From Nannocystis sp. RBIL2 (GTDB lineage Bacteria; Myxococcota_A; Polyangia; Nannocystales; Nannocystaceae): a stretch of 64,000 bases of DNA. The notes below the pieces were generated by a model that was given only the letters and a program-made list of their open reading frames with translations, did not search any database and had not been told where the DNA came from. Positions 16,714-26,600 of the stretch are shown here, piece by piece (the stretch's first letter is position 1; each line of letters opens with the position of its first letter). The stretch lies in contig NZ_JAPNJW010000002.1 in assembly GCF_026626745.1 (NCBI RefSeq), forward strand, positions 496,001-560,000, in the 5' to 3' direction. The translations under genes and the position numbers were made by a program.

Positions 16714-17976
16714 TCAAGACCCCACGACTGCCGGCTTTTGTGCCGGCCCCTGCAGCCAGAACACCTGCAGGTCGCCCTTGCCCTTGACCGCGATGCTGCC
16801 CCGCGGAACGCACGTAAACCGGCCCTGGAGGGCCGTGGCGACCGCCTCGGACACCTGGATCTCGCCGACCTGGCCGAGCGATTCCATGCGGCTGGCGGTG
16901 TTCACGGTGTCGCCCCAGAGGTCGTAAATGAACTTCCGCCGGCCGATCACGCCGGCGACCACCGGCCCGCAGTGGAGCCCGATGCGCACCCCGAGCGCGA
17001 GCTCGCGCGCGGCCACGAAGCGCGCGAATTCGTCCCGCATCGCCAGCGCCATCTCGGCCATCGCCGCCGCGTGATCCGCCCGCGGCGTCGGGATCCCCGC
17101 CACCACCATGTAGGCGTCGCCGATCGTCTTGATCTTCTCGAGCCCGCGCTCCCCGGCCAGCGCGTCGAAGCGCGAGAAGATGTCGTTGAGCAGCTCGACC
17201 ACCACGTCGGGCGGCCGCTCCGACGCGAAGCGCGTGAACTCGGCGATGTCGGCGAACAGCACCGTCGCCGCCTCGAAGCGCTCGGCGATCGGGTGCATCT
17301 TCTGCTTGAGCTGCTCGGCCACGCGCTCGGGCAGGATGTTGTGCAGCAGCTCGTCGGCGCGCTCCTTCTCGCGCTCGAGCTGGGTCAGCAGCATCGCCGC
17401 CCGCTCCTGATTGCGCCGCGCCCGCTCTCGCGCCCGCTCGAGGCTGTCGACCGCCATGTAGAGGAACAGCGCCGACGCCATCAGGTGAATCAGGTGGACG
17501 AAGAACGGCCGCACCAGCGTGTCCACCGACTGCCGCGGCGGCAGCACCCCCGCGCTCTCGGCCAGCACGAACCCCAGCGCCGCCGCCGCCGACAGCGCCA
17601 GGTAGACCCACAGCGCCCCCGCGCGCAGCAGCAGCGCCGCCAGCATCAAGATCGTCAGGTACGCCGCCAGCGACGGACTCTTGAGCCCGCCGTCGAACCA
17701 CACCGCGATGGTGACGAAGCTCCACAGAGTCACCACCAGGCCGCGGCTGACCGCGCGCACGTGGCCGCGACGGACCACCACGCGCAGGCCGACGAACAGC
17801 GCGATGACCACCAGGTTGATGCTCATCAGCGGATCGATCGCCTGGCTCGCCGCCTGAAAGACGGTCGCCGCGCCGATCGCCGCCGCGGTCGCGACGAAGA
17901 TCCGGTCGAGCATCACGCCGATCCGGCGCTGCTCGTCGACCTCGCCGTCCCACACCGTCTGCTCGACGACAGGCAC
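16714..17976 (-). CDS. Class III adenylyl/guanylyl cyclase, membrane-anchored
   Basis: A 420-residue enzyme making cAMP (or cGMP) from the nucleotide triphosphate. Five or six membrane helices occupy residues 20-185. A short coiled coil (LERARERARRNQERAAMLL) leads into the cyclase domain at 215-400. The two metal-binding aspartates are in LFADIAEFTRFA and IKTIGDAYMVVAGIP; the transition-state region is DLWGDTVNTASRMES. GTG 17976 is chosen because TACCCT (17983-17988) lies just upstream; an in-frame start at 18018 adds 14 residues. It is divergent from the KamA-family gene. Confidence 0.92.
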   Translation of the reverse strand: MPVVEQTVWDGEVDEQRRIGVMLDRIFVATAAAIGAATVFQAASQAIDPLMSINLVVIALFVGLRVVVRRGHVRAVSRGLVVTLWSFVTIAVWFDGGLKSPSLAAYLTILMLAALLLRAGALWVYLALSAAAALGFVLAESAGVLPPRQSVDTLVRPFFVHLIHLMASALFLYMAVDSLERARERARRNQERAAMLLTQLEREKERADELLHNILPERVAEQLKQKMHPIAERFEAATVLFADIAEFTRFASERPPDVVVELLNDIFSRFDALAGERGLEKIKTIGDAYMVVAGIPTPRADHAAAMAEMALAMRDEFARFVAARELALGVRIGLHCGPVVAGVIGRRKFIYDLWGDTVNTASRMESLGQVGEIQVSEAVATALQGRFTCVPRGSIAVKGKGDLQVFWLQGPAQKPAVVGS

Positions 17977-18009
17977 ACGCCGAGGGTAGCGAAAGCTCGC
18001 CCCCGCGTG

Positions 18010-18038
18010 TTGACGCACCCGGACGCCGCGGCTAGCCT
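18010..18038 (+). promoter_or_regulatory. Strong sigma-70-like promoter of the KamA-family gene
   Basis: TTGACG (18010-18015), exactly 17 bp, TAGCCT (18033-18038). The GTG start at 18050 leaves at most a five-base leader. Confidence 0.6.
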
Positions 18039-18049
18039 CCCGCGCGATC

Positions 18050-19402
18050 GTGGCCGACCGGGACGACGACGCGGAGGCGCCGCAGCGCAGCGATTCCTGG
18101 CGCCTGGACGCCGGACCCGAAGCCCGGGCATCGACCGCGTCGCGCGAGCGGGGGCCCGTGCCCCGAGCGTCCGGTCACGCCCTCGCCAGTCGCCCCGCCC
18201 CCGACGACTCGTGCCCGGCCGCGGACTCAATCCATGCTGCGGCGGCCTCCGGGCGCGACGAACCGAGCCGTGACACGGCCGTCGCCGCTGCCCAGTCCGG
18301 CGAACCGGGCCCTCTCGCAACACCCGCGCCTCGCAAGCGGCTGGAGCTGCGGCGGGCCGCCGATCTGGCCGCACTGCCGCTCGCCCCGGCCGACCGGGCC
18401 CGCGACGCCGAGGCGGCCGCCAGCTTCCACGTCAAGGCGCCGCGCCGCTACCTCGAGCTCATCGATTGGGCGGACGAGCGCGACCCAATCCGCCGCCAGG
18501 TCATCCCGAGCGCCGAGGAGTTGGTCCACGACCCGCGCGAGCGCGAGGACCCGATCGGCGACGCCGCCCACAGCCCGGTCCCGCGGCTGACCCACCGCTA
18601 CCCCGACCGCGTCCTGCTGTACCCGACCTATCAGTGCGCGGTGTACTGCCGCCACTGCTTCCGCAAGGAGTCGCTGGCCGACGACGACGCCGCGACCTAC
18701 ACGATCGACACCCTCGAGCCGGCGCTGGCCTACATCGCCGAGCACCCCGAGATCCGCGAGGTCATCCTCACCGGCGGCGACCCGCTGATCCTCGCCAACG
18801 AGCGCCTGGAGGAGCTGCGGCGGCGGATCGAGGCCATCGGCCACGTCCGGCTGTTGCGCCTCCACACCCGGATCCCGGTGGTCCTGCCCGAGCGCATCAA
18901 CCCTGGCCTGGTGGCCGCGCTCAAGGGCCGCCTGATGGTCTGCGTGGTCACCCACTTCAACCACGCCCGCGAGATCACCGAGGCCACAGTCGCCGCCGCC
19001 CGCACCCTGCGCGAGGCCGGCTTCATGCTGCTCAACCAGACCGTCCTGCTGAAGGGCGTCAACGACGACGCCGAGGCCCTGCGGACGCTGTTCCGCGAGC
19101 TGGTCTACGCCCTCGGGATCCGCCCCTACTACCTCCACCACTGCGACTCGACCCGCGGCCTGTCGCACTTCCGGACCACCATCGACCGCGGCCTCGAGCT
19201 GATGACCGCCCTCCGCGGCCACATCAGCGGCCTGTGCCTGCCCCACTACGTGCTCGACCTGCCGGGCGGCGATGGCAAGATCCCGCTCGGCCCGAGCTAC
19301 GTGGCGGCGCGATCCGGCTTCGAGTGGAAGTTTAAAACTTATGACGCACGCACGCGGGATTACTCGGAAATCGTGACCGAGAACCCGCCGCGCGATCGCT
19401 GA
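18050..19402 (+). CDS. KamA-family radical SAM aminomutase (lysine 2,3-aminomutase/EpmB type)
   Basis: A radical SAM, PLP-dependent enzyme that would move an amino group between C2 and C3 of lysine. It could serve lysine catabolism or beta-lysylation of EF-P; the sequence does not decide. The iron-sulfur motif is CAVYCRHC (CxxxCxxC) after LLYPTYQ. The SAM-binding region is VILTGGDPLIL, and the PLP lysine lies in LPGGDGKIPLGP. Residues 1-95 are a low-complexity Arg/Ala/Asp extension not typical of the family. The start is set by a TTGACG-17-TAGCCT promoter immediately upstream. Confidence 0.88.
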   Translation: MADRDDDAEAPQRSDSWRLDAGPEARASTASRERGPVPRASGHALASRPAPDDSCPAADSIHAAAASGRDEPSRDTAVAAAQSGEPGPLATPAPRKRLELRRAADLAALPLAPADRARDAEAAASFHVKAPRRYLELIDWADERDPIRRQVIPSAEELVHDPREREDPIGDAAHSPVPRLTHRYPDRVLLYPTYQCAVYCRHCFRKESLADDDAATYTIDTLEPALAYIAEHPEIREVILTGGDPLILANERLEELRRRIEAIGHVRLLRLHTRIPVVLPERINPGLVAALKGRLMVCVVTHFNHAREITEATVAAARTLREAGFMLLNQTVLLKGVNDDAEALRTLFRELVYALGIRPYYLHHCDSTRGLSHFRTTIDRGLELMTALRGHISGLCLPHYVLDLPGGDGKIPLGPSYVAARSGFEWKFKTYDARTRDYSEIVTENPPRDR

Positions 19403-19426
19403 AGCGCCCGATCTGCGGCGACTTCA
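19400..19426. terminator. Inverted repeat spanning both stop codons of a convergent pair
   Basis: TGAAGCGCC and GGCGACTTCA pair with a single bulged A. The outer ends are the stop codons of the KamA gene (plus) and the 201-residue protein (minus). It is probably a bidirectional terminator; there is no T-tract. Confidence 0.5.
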
Positions 19427-20029
19427 GTGCGCCCCGGAGTCCCAGCGCCAGCCCGGCCGGATGAAGCCGAGCCAGCCCGCGTCGTGGACCTGCAGGCGGA
19501 TGCGGGCCCGAGGGAGCATCTCCGGGTCGTCGGGCCAGTCTTCGTAGGCCTCGTCGAACTCGCGCTCGTCGACCGCATGCGCCGCCACCAACGGCGCCAC
19601 CGCGGTGGCGAACACCATCGGATCGCCGGGGATGAACACGTAGGCCTGGTTGGCGTAGCCGAGCAGCCCGCCGACCGGCTCGCCGCGGAACAGCAGCGGC
19701 TCGCCGGCCAGCATCGCCGCCTCGAGCGCCGCCTGCTCCTCGGCCGTGCAGGCGACCTGGCGCCCGAAGCTCAGCTCGCGCAGCTGCCGGCAGCGCGACT
19801 CCCACGCGGGATCCTGCGCGAGAGCCTGCGCCTCCGCCCGCTCGAGCGGGCAACCGTCGACCAGGGCCGCGAACCCGCGATCGAGCAGCGACCACAGGTC
19901 GAGCACGACCGCGACCGCGAAGCCGGCGGTGTCGGGCGGCGGCCCGGCGTCCGGATGCACCGTGGTGACCCGCAGGACGACCTCGCGGTCCGCCGCCGAC
20001 TCGATCTGGATGCTGTACAGCTCGCTCAT
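19424..20029 (-). CDS. Hypothetical cytoplasmic protein, 201 residues
   Basis: Not recognised. The N-terminus is a beta-rich segment (SELYSIQIESAADREVVLRVTTVHPD); the rest is mixed helix and strand, acidic, with a conserved-looking tail (ARIRLQVHDAGWLGFIRPGWRWDSGAH). No membrane segment or metal motif. ATG 20029 overlaps the upstream stop as ATGA and has a GGAGCAGGGG ribosome site. It is the third gene of the TldD-like operon, so it may act with that protease. Confidence 0.75.
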   Translation of the reverse strand: MSELYSIQIESAADREVVLRVTTVHPDAGPPPDTAGFAVAVVLDLWSLLDRGFAALVDGCPLERAEAQALAQDPAWESRCRQLRELSFGRQVACTAEEQAALEAAMLAGEPLLFRGEPVGGLLGYANQAYVFIPGDPMVFATAVAPLVAAHAVDEREFDEAYEDWPDDPEMLPRARIRLQVHDAGWLGFIRPGWRWDSGAH

Positions 20030-20421
20030 CCCCTGCTCCGTTCCCGCCGCGTCGTCTCCGACCGCTCCAGCCTGACGATCCCGGCGCTCATGCCCCGGTT
20101 TCGCTGCGTCGTCCCCAGCCGGTCCAGCCAGACGAGCGCGGCGACATGCCCGACCGTCAGCCCGACCGTCGCCGCCAGCAGCCACCACGGCGTCGCCAGG
20201 CGCAACGCATCCGCCCGCACGAACGCCACTCCAGTGACGACGCCCAGCAAGGCGAGGTTGCCGACGACGTGGCTGAAGACCGGATAGCCGCCGCCGCCCA
20301 GCCAAACCGCGCCGCTGTAGGCGATCCGCAGCGACGTCTGGAGGTTCCAGACGAGGAACAGCCCGGCGAACACGAGCGGCCACATCCCTTCGAGGCTCGC
20401 AGAGGCGGCCGCCAGCGGCAA
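20026..20421 (-). CDS. Small membrane protein, four helices
   Basis: A 131-residue protein with about three or four hydrophobic segments (LVFAGLFLVWNLQTSL, YPVFSHVVGNLALLGVVTGVAF, WWLLAATVGLTVGHVAALVW) and a positively charged tail. Family unknown. The first available start is TTG 20421; ATG 20385 just before the first helix is an equally good choice. It lies between the TldD-like gene and the 201-residue gene, which it overlaps by ATGA. Confidence 0.6.
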   Translation of the reverse strand: MPLAAASASLEGMWPLVFAGLFLVWNLQTSLRIAYSGAVWLGGGGYPVFSHVVGNLALLGVVTGVAFVRADALRLATPWWLLAATVGLTVGHVAALVWLDRLGTTQRNRGMSAGIVRLERSETTRRERSRG

Positions 20422-20482
20422 CGGGTCCTCGCGGACCGGCCGGGCCGAACTGGCCGCCCCGATGACCTCGGGGCGAGCAGCA

Positions 20483-20507
20483 CCGCGCGCCCCGAGCGGG
20501 CGCGCGG
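20483..20507 (-). terminator. GC hairpin after the TldD-like gene
   Basis: A perfect ten-pair stem (CCGCGCGCCC, CGAGC loop, GGGCGCGCGG) begins eight bases after the TldD-like stop. With no T-tract it may be an attenuator that lowers expression of the two following small genes, or an mRNA stabiliser. Confidence 0.5.
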
Positions 20508-20514
20508 GGCCCCC

Positions 20515-22254
20515 TCAGTTGAGGGGCTTCTTCCGCTTGCCGCGCTCGCGCAGCCCGCCCTTGCGCCCGCGCGACCCGTCGTCGGCGAACGGCGGCGGCA
20601 GCAGCGGGTCGTGGTAGCCGGTCGTGCTGCTCTGCTGCAGCTCGAGCTCCGACAGCAGGACCGGCGGCGCGATCCCGCTGACCGGGATCGAGCCGCTCTC
20701 GGCGTAGCAGAAGCCCTGGTCGGTCTCGCGGTCGCGGCCGAACGCCGTGATCTTCTGCAGCGCGGCCAGCGGGGTGCCGATCAGCTCGACGTCGCGGATC
20801 CGGCGGACCTTGCCGGTCTGGGCGTCGACGAGATAGACCTCCGCGAGGCTGCCCTTGAAGGCCTGGAAGTCGTAGTCCGAGGTCGACGTCTCGCCGGCCA
20901 GCACGCGCTGGATGATGACCCCGTGGCGGCGGCCCTGGGCCCGCGCCAGCTCGATGAGGCGGGTCCGCAGCGCGTCCCACGACTCGCCCGAGCCCGGCGC
21001 CCCCTCGACCACCAAGGTGCCCATGCGCGCCATCGGCCGCTCGACCCCGTCGTGGCGGCCGTGGCCGTTCGAATGGTCGCTGCCGGGGATCGGGCTGCGG
21101 CTCTGCAGGAAGCCCTTCAGCACCCCGTCGTCGACCAGCAGCGTGCGCCGGGCCGCCACGCCCTCGTCGTCGACGCGGTAGTGGCCCCACAGCGGTTCGC
21201 GGCCGCAGTGCGTCAGGGTCGGGTCGTCGAACACGTGGATCCCGCGGGGCAGGATCCGTTCGCCGCGCATGCGGGCGAACGTCTTGCTCTCGCCGCGGGC
21301 GATCAGCCGCTCGCCCTCGAGGCGGTGGCCGAGCGCCTCGTGGAACAGGGTGCTCGCGGCCTGGCCCGACAACAGCGCCGGACCGATGAAGGCCCCGGGG
21401 CTGTCGGCCGCCCGCAACGCCGCCAGCTCCTCGAGCACGTCGGCCAGCAGGCGCTCGAGGTGCGCGCGTTCGGGCACCTCGTCGACCGCTCGCAGGTACA
21501 GCTGGCGCGAGCCCTCGACGTACACCCCGTCCTCGGTCAGCACCCAGCCCTCGAAGCCGAGCTGGATGTACACGTCCTCGGTGAGGACGCTCGTCCCCTC
21601 GCTGGTGACCAGCCAGCGGTGGACCCGCTCGGCCGACAGGCTGATGCTCGGGTCGTAGACCTCCGGGTGGTCGAGGAACCGCCGCGACAGCTCGACCAGC
21701 GTCTTCTCCCACTGGGCCCGCGGGAACGGGTCGTGGTGCAGCTCTTCCTTGTGGACGACCGGCCGCTCGCGCGTAAAGGAGCTGATCTCGTCGCGCAGGA
21801 ACTCGCTGACGGTCGCCTTGCGGTGCTCGTAGTAGTCCTCCAGCGCCTCGTCGAACTTGATCTGGGTCAGCTTCCACAGCCCGATCTGCAGCGCCTGGAG
21901 GTTGAGGTCGTCGGGCGCGTCGACCCAGTCGCTGCTCTCGCGGTCCTCCGAGCGGTCGCCGAGGCCGCCGTCGATGACGTTGTCGAACTTGTGGCTGCCG
22001 ACCCGGACGTCGGCATAGAGCTGACCGGCCGTCGACTCGCGCGAGCGCAGCAGCGCCCCGTGGGCCGCCCGCAGGCGCAGCGCGTGGACCCGGCGCAGCG
22101 AGTACTGCATGAAGTACGGCCGGGGCGAGCCGGGCACCACGAGGCCCCCCATCGACCGCTTGAGCTCCCGCTGTAGGACCTCGAGCACGGCTTCGGGGTC
22201 CGGTAGGGGTTGATTCGGGTTGTAGGGCGGCGAAAGACGCGATACGGCGGTCAT
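20515..22254 (-). CDS. TldD/PmbA-family metalloprotease-like protein
   Basis: A 579-residue protein of the TldD/PmbA (M103) family, known for degrading unfolded peptides and maturing peptide antibiotics such as microcin B17. The zinc motif HEALGH is seen in LFHEALGHRLEGE, followed by the characteristic GVAARRTLLVDDGVLKGFLQSR and SPIPGSDHSNGHGR segments. The usual partner (PmbA/TldE) is not adjacent; the N-terminal 200 residues are specific to this subgroup. A TTGCCT-17-TATGCG promoter (22284-22312) places the transcript start near 22277. That rules out the upstream GTG 22284 and supports ATG 22254. Confidence 0.85.
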   Translation of the reverse strand: MTAVSRLSPPYNPNQPLPDPEAVLEVLQRELKRSMGGLVVPGSPRPYFMQYSLRRVHALRLRAAHGALLRSRESTAGQLYADVRVGSHKFDNVIDGGLGDRSEDRESSDWVDAPDDLNLQALQIGLWKLTQIKFDEALEDYYEHRKATVSEFLRDEISSFTRERPVVHKEELHHDPFPRAQWEKTLVELSRRFLDHPEVYDPSISLSAERVHRWLVTSEGTSVLTEDVYIQLGFEGWVLTEDGVYVEGSRQLYLRAVDEVPERAHLERLLADVLEELAALRAADSPGAFIGPALLSGQAASTLFHEALGHRLEGERLIARGESKTFARMRGERILPRGIHVFDDPTLTHCGREPLWGHYRVDDEGVAARRTLLVDDGVLKGFLQSRSPIPGSDHSNGHGRHDGVERPMARMGTLVVEGAPGSGESWDALRTRLIELARAQGRRHGVIIQRVLAGETSTSDYDFQAFKGSLAEVYLVDAQTGKVRRIRDVELIGTPLAALQKITAFGRDRETDQGFCYAESGSIPVSGIAPPVLLSELELQQSSTTGYHDPLLPPPFADDGSRGRKGGLRERGKRKKPLN

Positions 22255-22283
22255 TGGGGTGTCCGGGGGGGCTGGGCCTTGCA

Positions 22284-22312
22284 CGCATAGCCGTGCCCGG
22301 ATCCCAAGGCAA
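22284..22312 (-). promoter_or_regulatory. Promoter of the TldD-like operon
   Basis: On the minus strand TTGCCT (22312-22307), 17 bp, TATGCG (22289-22284). It leaves a leader of about 23 bases before ATG 22254. Confidence 0.5.
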
Positions 22313-22467
22313 GCAACCCCGCCTGGCCCCCCTCAAACCCTCCCGGCAGCCCGCGGCGACCGATGCGCGCCGGTACGCGTGACCGGACGCGTCCGAGGGG
22401 CCGGGCGTGAAAACGCGCAGCGCGCGGCTTCGCGCGTCGCCCGCCGCGCACTTTCGCGGCGAACGCG

Positions 22468-23814
22468 CTACTCGTCGATGACCGCGGTGAACAGGTCGGC
22501 GATGACGGTGTGGCCTTGCGCCGTGGGGTGGATGCAGGTGAGGTCGAACCAGTTCTGCTGGCCCGGGCCGCGGTAGCACGGCGCGCTCGGGTCGCCGGCC
22601 TTGAAGCCGTGGCCGCAGAAGTTCTCGAGCATGAAGACCATGTCGGTGCCGGTCTCGACGGCGACGCTCATGAACTGCTCGTTGAAGCCGACCATCACGT
22701 CGATGAGCTCGGCCGGGTTCTGCCACGGCTTGTCGAACCCGCCGAGGCCCGCCGCCGGGCAGGCCATGAGGTCCGCGGTGCCGTCGGTGAACTCGTAGAC
22801 GTTGGCGAACACCAGGAACACGCCGTTCGGGAACTTCGCCGGGTCGTCGACGAACCAGTGGGCGGTCTGGCGCAGCAGGTCGGCCGCCTCGGCGGCGTTG
22901 GCCTTGACCTCGTCGAGCGGGGTGCCGTTGGCCCCGTCCTTGGCGATCGCGGCGATGTCGTTGCCGCCCATGGTGGTGATGACAAGCGTCCGCTTGTCGA
23001 ACATGTCGGGCGGGAAGCAGTCGTCGACCTGGTTGCCGGGCGGCAGGAAGTCGTCGGTGCGCGCGCCCCACTTCGAACACGACACGAAGTCGCCCGACTC
23101 CTTGACCAGGGCGACGCCGTCGATCGGGTTGACCTGCTTCCACAGCGCGTTGGGCGGGGTCAGGCCGAAGCGATCGACCAGCACGTCGGCCAGCTTGGAG
23201 CGGTAGTAGTCGTCGCCGAGCGCCGGCGGGGTGCCGACGGTGACCGAGTCGCCGATGAACACCACGCGCTCGATGTCGGTGATGTCCTGGTGGTTGGTGC
23301 CCTTGCAGTGCGAGCCGATGATCGGGCCGAACTGATCGTAATCGAGCTTCAGCGCGGTGTCGGGGTTGGCGAAGCCCTCGAGCAGACAGTCGGAGTCGGA
23401 CGGCTCGCCGGTGGTGCCCGTGGTCTCGTCGCCCGTGGTGTCCGAAGTCGTCGAGGTCGAGGTCGTCGAGGTCGTGCCGTCGGTCGAGGTCACCGGGCTC
23501 GTGGTGCCGGTGGTGCTCGTGGTGCTGGTGGTCTCGTCCCCGGTGGTCGGCCCGGTGGTCGTCCCGTCGGTCGCGCTGTCGGTCGCGCCCTCGCTGCCGC
23601 CCGTCTCGGTGGGAGGCGCCTCGTGGGTCGGATCCTGACCGCTGGTGCCGAGAGTGTCGGTGCCCGTCTCGCTGCTGGTGTCCCCGCCGGTCGGCGCGGT
23701 CGCGCTGGCGTCTTCGGTCTCGCCGCACGCCGGCGCGCCGACGGCGAGGAGGAGGGCGAGGAGGCCCGCAGGCCGCGGCAATGTGACAGCGAGACGACAG
23801 TCGTAGTTCACCAC
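22468..23814 (-). CDS. SGNH/GDSL-family hydrolase lipoprotein
   Basis: An exported 448-residue esterase or lipase-like protein. The signal peptide ends near Cys 30 (GLLALLLAVGAPAC); a Thr/Ser/Asp/Gly linker of about 115 residues tethers the enzyme. The SGNH blocks are complete: FIGDSVTVG (nucleophile Ser), the Gly and Asn of TMGGND, and the Asp/His pair in DLTCIHPTAQGH. Several extra cysteines suggest disulfides outside the cytoplasm. The start is GTG 23814 with TAGTGT immediately upstream; a second GTG follows directly. Substrate unknown. Confidence 0.87.
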   Translation of the reverse strand: MVNYDCRLAVTLPRPAGLLALLLAVGAPACGETEDASATAPTGGDTSSETGTDTLGTSGQDPTHEAPPTETGGSEGATDSATDGTTTGPTTGDETTSTTSTTGTTSPVTSTDGTTSTTSTSTTSDTTGDETTGTTGEPSDSDCLLEGFANPDTALKLDYDQFGPIIGSHCKGTNHQDITDIERVVFIGDSVTVGTPPALGDDYYRSKLADVLVDRFGLTPPNALWKQVNPIDGVALVKESGDFVSCSKWGARTDDFLPPGNQVDDCFPPDMFDKRTLVITTMGGNDIAAIAKDGANGTPLDEVKANAAEAADLLRQTAHWFVDDPAKFPNGVFLVFANVYEFTDGTADLMACPAAGLGGFDKPWQNPAELIDVMVGFNEQFMSVAVETGTDMVFMLENFCGHGFKAGDPSAPCYRGPGQQNWFDLTCIHPTAQGHTVIADLFTAVIDE

Positions 23815-24486
23815 GTCACACTACTCGAACGGCCGCGAGCCGATCCACACAAAACCGCGACGCGGTCGTGACACCCTCCGGGGTCTGGAGCCCGAGGACA
23901 CCTGCCACGCCCGGCGGTCTTCATGCACGCAGCCCCGTCGCCGCAGCCCGCGATGCCTCGCATGAAGCGGACGTCATGCGGACGCCCCAGCGAGGCATGC
24001 CACTTCACTCACGAGCCGCAGCGCATCCTCGGCCCGCGTCACCCGTGGCCTGGCGCTCCGCGACATGCCGGAACCATCCCTTGTGCTGCCGAGTGAGGCC
24101 TCTATACGCGCTCTGCGGCGACGGCGAACCGCGACATGCCGGAACGTCCCTCGCCCTGTCGAGTGAAGCCGCCCAGATGACGGCGCGCCGCGACCCGCCG
24201 AACGTCCCCGACACGCGCACTCGCAGACGGCGATCCGAGACATGCTGGAACCGTCCCTCGCGTTGCCGCGTGAAGCTCGACAGGCGCCTGCCCATGGCCA
24301 GGCAATCCTCCAGCCGCGGAAGATGCATCTCCGACACGGAGACCCGGCACCGGCCTCGATGTCCGCCGCTTCGACGCCGCGCCGTGACGCCCCGGGCGGC
24401 GGCGTCGAGTCACCCGCGGCAGTCGGCGCCGCGCCCTCGGCTCTCGCCGCATCGACGCCCGTGCGAGCGCAGGCGAACGCGCGAGC
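23815..24486. other. Repeat-bearing intergenic region
   Basis: These 672 bp hold the promoter of the SGNH gene (TAGTGT near 23820), then three degenerate copies of a 45-bp unit (see separate entry) and short CATG-flanked imperfect repeats (23940-24000). Open frames here are Arg-rich shadows on both strands. No gene or RNA was recognised. Confidence 0.55.
24057..24290. repeat. Three degenerate copies of a 45-bp unit
   Basis: Units beginning GACATGCCGGAAC...TCCCT and ending GAGTGAAGCC-like occur at about 24062, 24134 and 24239 (spacing about 72 and 105 bp). The unit may be a relative of the 40-bp units near 27480-27610, which also end around GAGTG. Confidence 0.5.
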
Positions 24487-25560
<1,074 letters not shown>

Positions 25561-25602
25561 TGGGGGGTTCAGGCGTGAGCCGCCCGTGGTAATGGGCTGC
25601 CA

Positions 25603-26526
25603 GTGAAGCTACCACGCGACCCTTCGGAGGCAAAGCCGGACTCGCCGGCGGGCGCGGCCGAGCCCGCCGGACCGGATCACCGCGCCCTCGGCCTGCGCGA
25701 CGGCCTCGACGGCCTGCGCGACCTCATGGACCGCCTGCTCGCCGACCCGGGCGGCTGCCCGTGGGACCGGGCCCAGACGCTCGACACCCTGCGCCCCTAC
25801 CTCATCGAGGAGGCTTATGAGGTCCTCGACGCGCTCTCCGACCCGCAGGCGCACCGCCGCGAGCTCGGCGATCTCCTGTTCCAGATCGTCTTCCAGTCGG
25901 CCCTGCGCGAGCGCGAGGGCGCGTTCGACCTCGGCGACGTCGTCGCGGCGATCCGCGACAAGATGATCCGCCGACACCCGCACGTGTTCGCGCCGACCGC
26001 GGAGGACGCGCCGCGCGACGCCGACGACGTCGCTCGCCAATGGGCCCAGCTCAAGCGCGCCGAGAACATGTCCGAAGGGACAGAGCGCGGCCCGGCCCGC
26101 CCGCTCGCCGGCGTCCCGCGCTCGCTGCCGGCGCTGCAGCGGGCGTGGCGGCTGCAGGACAAGGCGGCCGCCGTCGGCTTCGACTGGCCGACGATCCAGG
26201 GCCCGGTCGACAAGATCCGCGAGGAGTGGGAAGAGCTCGAGCGAGCGCGCGCCGAGGGCCAGCCGAAGGCGATCGAGGAGGAGTTCGGCGACCTGCTGTT
26301 CGTCCTCGTGCGCTACGGCCAAAAAATGGGCATCGCCGCCGAGGACGCGCTGCGGGGCACCTGCGCCAAGTTCGAGGCGCGCTTCGCCTACGTGATGGAG
26401 CGCTGCCACGCCGCCGGCATCGAGCCCGAGGCCGCGGGGCTCGAGCGACTCGACGGCTGGTGGGACGAGGCCAAGGCGCGGGCGCGCGCCGGCGGATCCG
26501 AGTCGGATGTCTCAAAGGACAGCTGA
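25603..26526 (+). CDS. mazG: Nucleoside triphosphate pyrophosphohydrolase MazG
   Basis: House-cleaning enzyme that hydrolyses non-canonical (d)NTPs. Both tandem MazG repeats are present: the N-terminal DPGGCPWDRAQTLDTLRPYLIEEAYE and ELGDLLFQIVFQ, and the C-terminal KIREEWEELE and EFGDLLFVLVRY; the metal-binding EExxE/ExxD pattern is intact in each. At 307 residues it is longer than E. coli MazG because of an N-terminal 30-residue stretch and linkers. One hairpin repeat (26069-26082) encodes part of the inter-repeat linker, and a second (26508-26521) encodes the last codons. TAATGG ends seven bases before GTG 25603. Confidence 0.92.
   Translation: MKLPRDPSEAKPDSPAGAAEPAGPDHRALGLRDGLDGLRDLMDRLLADPGGCPWDRAQTLDTLRPYLIEEAYEVLDALSDPQAHRRELGDLLFQIVFQSALREREGAFDLGDVVAAIRDKMIRRHPHVFAPTAEDAPRDADDVARQWAQLKRAENMSEGTERGPARPLAGVPRSLPALQRAWRLQDKAAAVGFDWPTIQGPVDKIREEWEELERARAEGQPKAIEEEFGDLLFVLVRYGQKMGIAAEDALRGTCAKFEARFAYVMERCHAAGIEPEAAGLERLDGWWDEAKARARAGGSESDVSKDS
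26069..26082. repeat. Dispersed hairpin copy inside mazG linker
   Basis: TGTCC-GAAG-GGACA, encoding MSEGTE between the two MazG domains. Confidence 0.7.
26508..26521. repeat. Dispersed hairpin copy at the mazG 3' end
   Basis: TGTCT-CAAA-GGACA, encoding the last residues (DVSKDS) just before the stop. Confidence 0.65.
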
Positions 26527-26600
26527 ACTTCAGCCTGCGCGAGCGCGGCGGACCGATCGGCCCGCCGCGCCCCGTCGCCGGTAGTCGCCGCCAGCGGGCG

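Noticed and set aside
24000..24480. Short frames encoding CRGS-type peptides in the 24-kb gap
   Set aside because: Present on both strands because of GC-rich shadowing; no ribosome site and no conserved features.
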